The notes under the pieces were generated by a model that was not told where the DNA came from, searched no databases, and saw nothing but the letters and a program-made list of their open reading frames with translations. DNA of 64,000 bases from Effusibacillus consociatus (GTDB lineage: Bacteria > Bacillota > Bacilli > Tumebacillales > Effusibacillaceae). Each line of letters starts with the position of its first letter. Position 1 is the stretch's first letter. The translations under genes were made by a program, and so were the position numbers. Location of the stretch: the NCBI RefSeq assembly GCF_042652925.1, contig NZ_JBHSHC010000112.1:124001-188000 (forward strand). Reading direction: 5' to 3'. Positions 61,107-64,000 of the stretch are shown one piece after another.

Positions 61107-62147
61107 ATGATGGAGAGGAAAAAGCTTTATAACGTAGCAGTGGTTGGGGTAACAGGTGCAGTTGGACAAAAGATGTTGGAGACACTTGAAAAACGCAATT
61201 TTCCGGTAGGAGAGCTGCGTCCCTTGGCGTCCGCAAGATCGGCGGGGCAACGAGTCAATTTTAAGGGCAACACATATACCGTACAAGAAGCGACTCCGGA
61301 ATCTTTTGAAGGGATTGATTTTGCGCTCTTCTCGGCCGGAGGGTCCATTTCTGAAAAATTGGCTCCTGCCGCTGTGGAACGAGGAGCGGTGGTGATCGAC
61401 AACACCAGTGCATTCCGAATGCTTCCGGAAGTTCCTCTCGTCGTACCTGAAGTCAATGCTCATACGATATCGCAGCATAGTGGAATCATTGCAAATCCGA
61501 ATTGCTCCACAATCCAAATGGTTGTGGCGCTGAAGCCCATTTATGATGCGTATGGAATCGATAGAATAGTGGTTTCTACTTATCAGGCCGTTTCCGGTTC
61601 CGGTCAAGCGGCGATCGATGAATTGCGGGAGCAAACACGTGCGGTGTTAAACGGAGAGCCGGCAAATCCACAGATTTTGCCGGTGAAATCACTTCCGAAA
61701 CATCACCAGATCGCATTCAACGCAATTCCGCAAATTGATGTGTTTGAAGAAAACGGATTTTCCCGCGAAGAAATGAAAATGGTGAACGAAACCCGCAAAA
61801 TCTTTGCAGACGATTCGATTCAGATCACTCCTACATGCGTTCGTATCCCGGTATTCTTCGGGCATTCCGAGGCGGTTTACGTAGAAACTCGCAAACCGTT
61901 CGATCTGGCTGAAGTGCGCTCTCTGCTGGAATCCGCTCCCGGTGTGAAAGTGGTTGATGATCTGGAAGAACAGGCTTACCCGTTGGCGACAGAAGCAGCC
62001 GGCCAGTATGACACCTTTGTGGGACGAATTCGGCGGGATCTCTTCCACCCGCGTGGGTTAAATCTGTGGATTGTTTCGGATAATGTCTTGAAGGGTGCAG
62101 CTTTGAACGCCGTTCAAATTGCCGAACATATGGTGAAATCAAAGTAA
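61107..62147 (+). CDS. asd: Aspartate-semialdehyde dehydrogenase
   Basis: Makes aspartate semialdehyde for lysine, diaminopimelate, threonine and methionine. 346 residues: NADP motif GVTGAVGQKMLETL, catalytic Cys in NPNCSTIQMV at about 131-140, and active-site TCVRIPVFFGHSEAV. Start uncertain among GTG 61101, ATG 61107 and ATG 61110; TAAGGAG precedes. Confidence 0.97.
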   Translation: MMERKKLYNVAVVGVTGAVGQKMLETLEKRNFPVGELRPLASARSAGQRVNFKGNTYTVQEATPESFEGIDFALFSAGGSISEKLAPAAVERGAVVIDNTSAFRMLPEVPLVVPEVNAHTISQHSGIIANPNCSTIQMVVALKPIYDAYGIDRIVVSTYQAVSGSGQAAIDELREQTRAVLNGEPANPQILPVKSLPKHHQIAFNAIPQIDVFEENGFSREEMKMVNETRKIFADDSIQITPTCVRIPVFFGHSEAVYVETRKPFDLAEVRSLLESAPGVKVVDDLEEQAYPLATEAAGQYDTFVGRIRRDLFHPRGLNLWIVSDNVLKGAALNAVQIAEHMVKSK

Positions 62148-62160
62148 AGAGGGGTTCTCG

Positions 62161-63375
62161 ATGCGTATTATCGTTCAGAAGTTTGGCGGGACCTCGGTTG
62201 CAACCCGTGAGCACCGACTGCTTGCGATCAACCATATTGAAGATGCTGTCAGAGCCGGGTATCACGTTGTAGTGGTTGTTTCGGCCATGGGGCGAAAAGG
62301 AGACCCATACGCAACCGATACCCTGCTTTCTTTATTGGATCCGCCGGATGCATGTTCGCGGCGGGAACGGGATTTGTTAATGTCCTGCGGAGAACTGATT
62401 TCCGGTGTTGTATTCTCCAGCATGCTGAGAAGCCGCGGTTATGACAACTGTGTCTTAACCGGGGGCCAGGCAGGCATTGTGACAAATGATGATCATACAA
62501 ATGCGCAAATCATCACAGTTAATCCTAAGCGCATTTTGCAAGAATTAGAACAAGAAAAGATTGTAATTGTAGCAGGTTTCCAAGGAGCTGCTGAAAACGG
62601 GGATATTACAACTCTTGGACGGGGCGGAAGCGACACGTCGGCTACCGCTTTAGGCGTCGCACTCAACGCGGAAGTAGTGGATATTTTTACGGATGTTGAC
62701 GGAATCATGACAGCGGATCCGCGAATTATAAAAGATGCTCGTAAATTGCAGACTGTAACCTATGCAGAGATTTGCAACCTGGCTTATTCGGGGGCAAAAG
62801 TCATACACCCTCGTGCGGTGGAAATCGCGATGCAGAAAAACATTCCGGTTCGAGTGAGATCGACCCTGTCAAAAGATGAAGGAACATTAATTGTCAGCCA
62901 GGCGGAAGCAGACCGGATAGAAGCTCGCGGTTTGAAGGATCAGGTGCTCACCGGTATCACACAAACTTTAAATATCACGCAAATAAAAGTTGCTTGTTCA
63001 CCAACAGGCGGCAACCAGTTGAAAGTGTTTAAAACGATGGCGGATAACCGGATTTCAGTGGATTTTATTTCGGTTACCCCTGCAGGAGTAGCGTTTACCG
63101 TTTTCAGCGAAGACGGAGAAAAAGCGGCCGCTCTTATCCGGGAATTGGGGTTTGAACCGGAACTCCTGCCAAATTGTGCAAAAGTTTCTGCGGTGGGAGC
63201 CGGTATTGCCGGGGTTCCCGGTGTAATGGCTACTATTCTTGAAGCATTGACAGCAGAAGACATTGAAGTGTTGCAGTCTGCCGACTCCCATACCACAATT
63301 TGGTGCTTGGTCCGGCAAGAAGATATGGTGAAAGCCATACGCGCCCTTCATACAAAATTTAAGTTACACGCATAG
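62161..63375 (+). CDS. dapG: Aspartokinase (DapG type)
   Basis: First step of the aspartate pathway. 404 residues: catalytic domain with VQKFGGTSVATREHR, VSAMGRKGDPYATDTLL, TTLGRGGSDTSATALG and FTDVDGIMTADPR, then two ACT domains (about 265-404) for end-product control. In B. subtilis the enzyme in this place (DapG) is inhibited by meso-diaminopimelate. GAGGGGT upstream. Confidence 0.95.
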   Translation: MRIIVQKFGGTSVATREHRLLAINHIEDAVRAGYHVVVVVSAMGRKGDPYATDTLLSLLDPPDACSRRERDLLMSCGELISGVVFSSMLRSRGYDNCVLTGGQAGIVTNDDHTNAQIITVNPKRILQELEQEKIVIVAGFQGAAENGDITTLGRGGSDTSATALGVALNAEVVDIFTDVDGIMTADPRIIKDARKLQTVTYAEICNLAYSGAKVIHPRAVEIAMQKNIPVRVRSTLSKDEGTLIVSQAEADRIEARGLKDQVLTGITQTLNITQIKVACSPTGGNQLKVFKTMADNRISVDFISVTPAGVAFTVFSEDGEKAAALIRELGFEPELLPNCAKVSAVGAGIAGVPGVMATILEALTAEDIEVLQSADSHTTIWCLVRQEDMVKAIRALHTKFKLHA

Positions 63376-63413
63376 TGAAACATCTGGTCAATTTAGCTTA
63401 GGTGGTGGAAGGA

Positions 63414-64000
63414 TTGGACTTTGGAAGACTGGTTACCGCGATGGTAACCCCTTTTGATGATAATTTGCATATTGATTACGGACGACTGGAAAAACTGGTT
63501 GACCATTTAATTGAAACTGGCACTACTGCGATTGTGGTGGCGGGTACAACCGGTGAATCACCGACCTTGTCACACGACGAGAAACTGGATTTGTTTAAAA
63601 AAGTGGCAGAGTTTGCCGCGGGAAGAGTGAAAGTGATTGCCGGGACCGGTTCCAACGATACGGCAGCGTCCGTTCGTCTGTCCAAAGAGGCAGAACAATG
63701 CGGGATCGACGGTCTGTTGGTGGTTGCACCCTATTACAACCGTCCTTCACAGGAAGGGTTGTACCGACATTTTAAAGAGATTGCGGAAGCCACACCGCTA
63801 CCAAACATGCTGTATAACATTCCGGGGCGAAGCTCGGTGAACATCGATGTTGAGACGCAGCTGCGGCTGGCAGAAATCCCAAACATCGTAGCGATGAAAG
63901 AAGCGACCGGAGACGTGAATCAGGTATTGAAATTGCTTGCCAATCGGCCGGAAAACTATACGGTCTACTCTGGTGACGATAAAATGCTGCTGCCTTTCTT
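63414..64000 (+). CDS. dapA: 4-hydroxy-tetrahydrodipicolinate synthase, 5' part
   Basis: Condenses pyruvate with aspartate semialdehyde; its product feeds both diaminopimelate and, through DpaAB, dipicolinate. The first 195 codons are in the window and the gene runs off its end. TTG start with AGGTGG 8 bases upstream. Motifs: FGRLVTAMVTPFDD, VAGTTGESPTLS, APYYNRPSQEGL, YNIPGRS and the Schiff-base lysine in AMKEATGD. Confidence 0.96.
   Translation, partial: MDFGRLVTAMVTPFDDNLHIDYGRLEKLVDHLIETGTTAIVVAGTTGESPTLSHDEKLDLFKKVAEFAAGRVKVIAGTGSNDTAASVRLSKEAEQCGIDGLLVVAPYYNRPSQEGLYRHFKEIAEATPLPNMLYNIPGRSSVNIDVETQLRLAEIPNIVAMKEATGDVNQVLKLLANRPENYTVYSGDDKMLLPF

Overview
The window is one contiguous, almost wholly coding stretch of a low-to-middle GC, endospore-forming, flagellated Firmicute of the order Bacillales. 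Gene order follows the Bacillus subtilis chromosome from clpQY to dapA closely. Sporulation genes (dpaA/dpaB, a YmxH-type PRC-barrel protein, a YlxY-type deacetylase), chemotaxis genes of the B. subtilis type (cheC, cheD, fliY) and PolC all fit. A member of or near the Alicyclobacillaceae is a reasonable guess, but nothing seen here fixes the genus. All recognised genes are on the + strand; no insertion sequence, prophage, CRISPR array, rRNA or tRNA was found.

Layout. (1) 1-1470: end of a probable hslV, then hslU and its terminator. (2) 1676-31474: a 30-kb fla/che operon with few gaps: flgB-flgC-fliE-fliF-fliG-fliH-fliI-fliJ-motE-like-fliK-flgD-TIGR02530-flgE-flbD-fliL-fliM-fliY-cheY-fliO-fliP-fliQ-fliR-flhB-flhA-flhF-flhG-cheB-cheA-cheW-cheC-cheD-membrane protein-sigD-fapA-like-small conserved protein-swrB-like-small YceG-like protein. 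It encodes rod, hook, switch, export apparatus, flagellar placement GTPases, the chemotaxis core and the motility sigma factor. (3) 31556-37504: rpsB with a long structured leader, tsf, pyrH, frr, then the lipid/isoprenoid genes uppS, cdsA, dxr. (4) 37540-44399: proS, a family 2 glycosyltransferase, polC. (5) 44445-53680: rimP-nusA-rnpM-L7Ae-infB-rbfA-nrnA-truB-ribF, two small unknown genes, and rpsO, i.e. transcription/translation factors and ribosome maturation. (6) 53825-64000: pnp, a polysaccharide deacetylase, an M16 peptidase, dut, a PRC-barrel protein, dpaA-dpaB (dipicolinate for the spore core), asd, dapG and the start of dapA (aspartate/lysine/diaminopimelate branch). dapA makes dihydrodipicolinate, the substrate of DpaAB, so the spore-solute and cell-wall branches sit side by side.

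Departures from the B. subtilis layout: codY is absent between hslU and flgB; rasP (rseP) is absent between dxr and proS; ylxP is absent between infB and rbfA; a glycosyltransferase lies between proS and polC; nrnA lies between rbfA and truB; two unknown small genes lie between ribF and rpsO; cheB is in the operon. EF-Ts is a short form.

The most unusual signals are non-coding: two copies of a roughly 55-nt hairpin element (39996-40050 and 52674-52726) whose stem differs by paired changes while the loop is conserved; a 105-nt multibranched palindromic element between rimP and nusA; and an rpsB leader with mutually exclusive pairings reaching the ribosome binding site. All RNA folds were drawn by eye.
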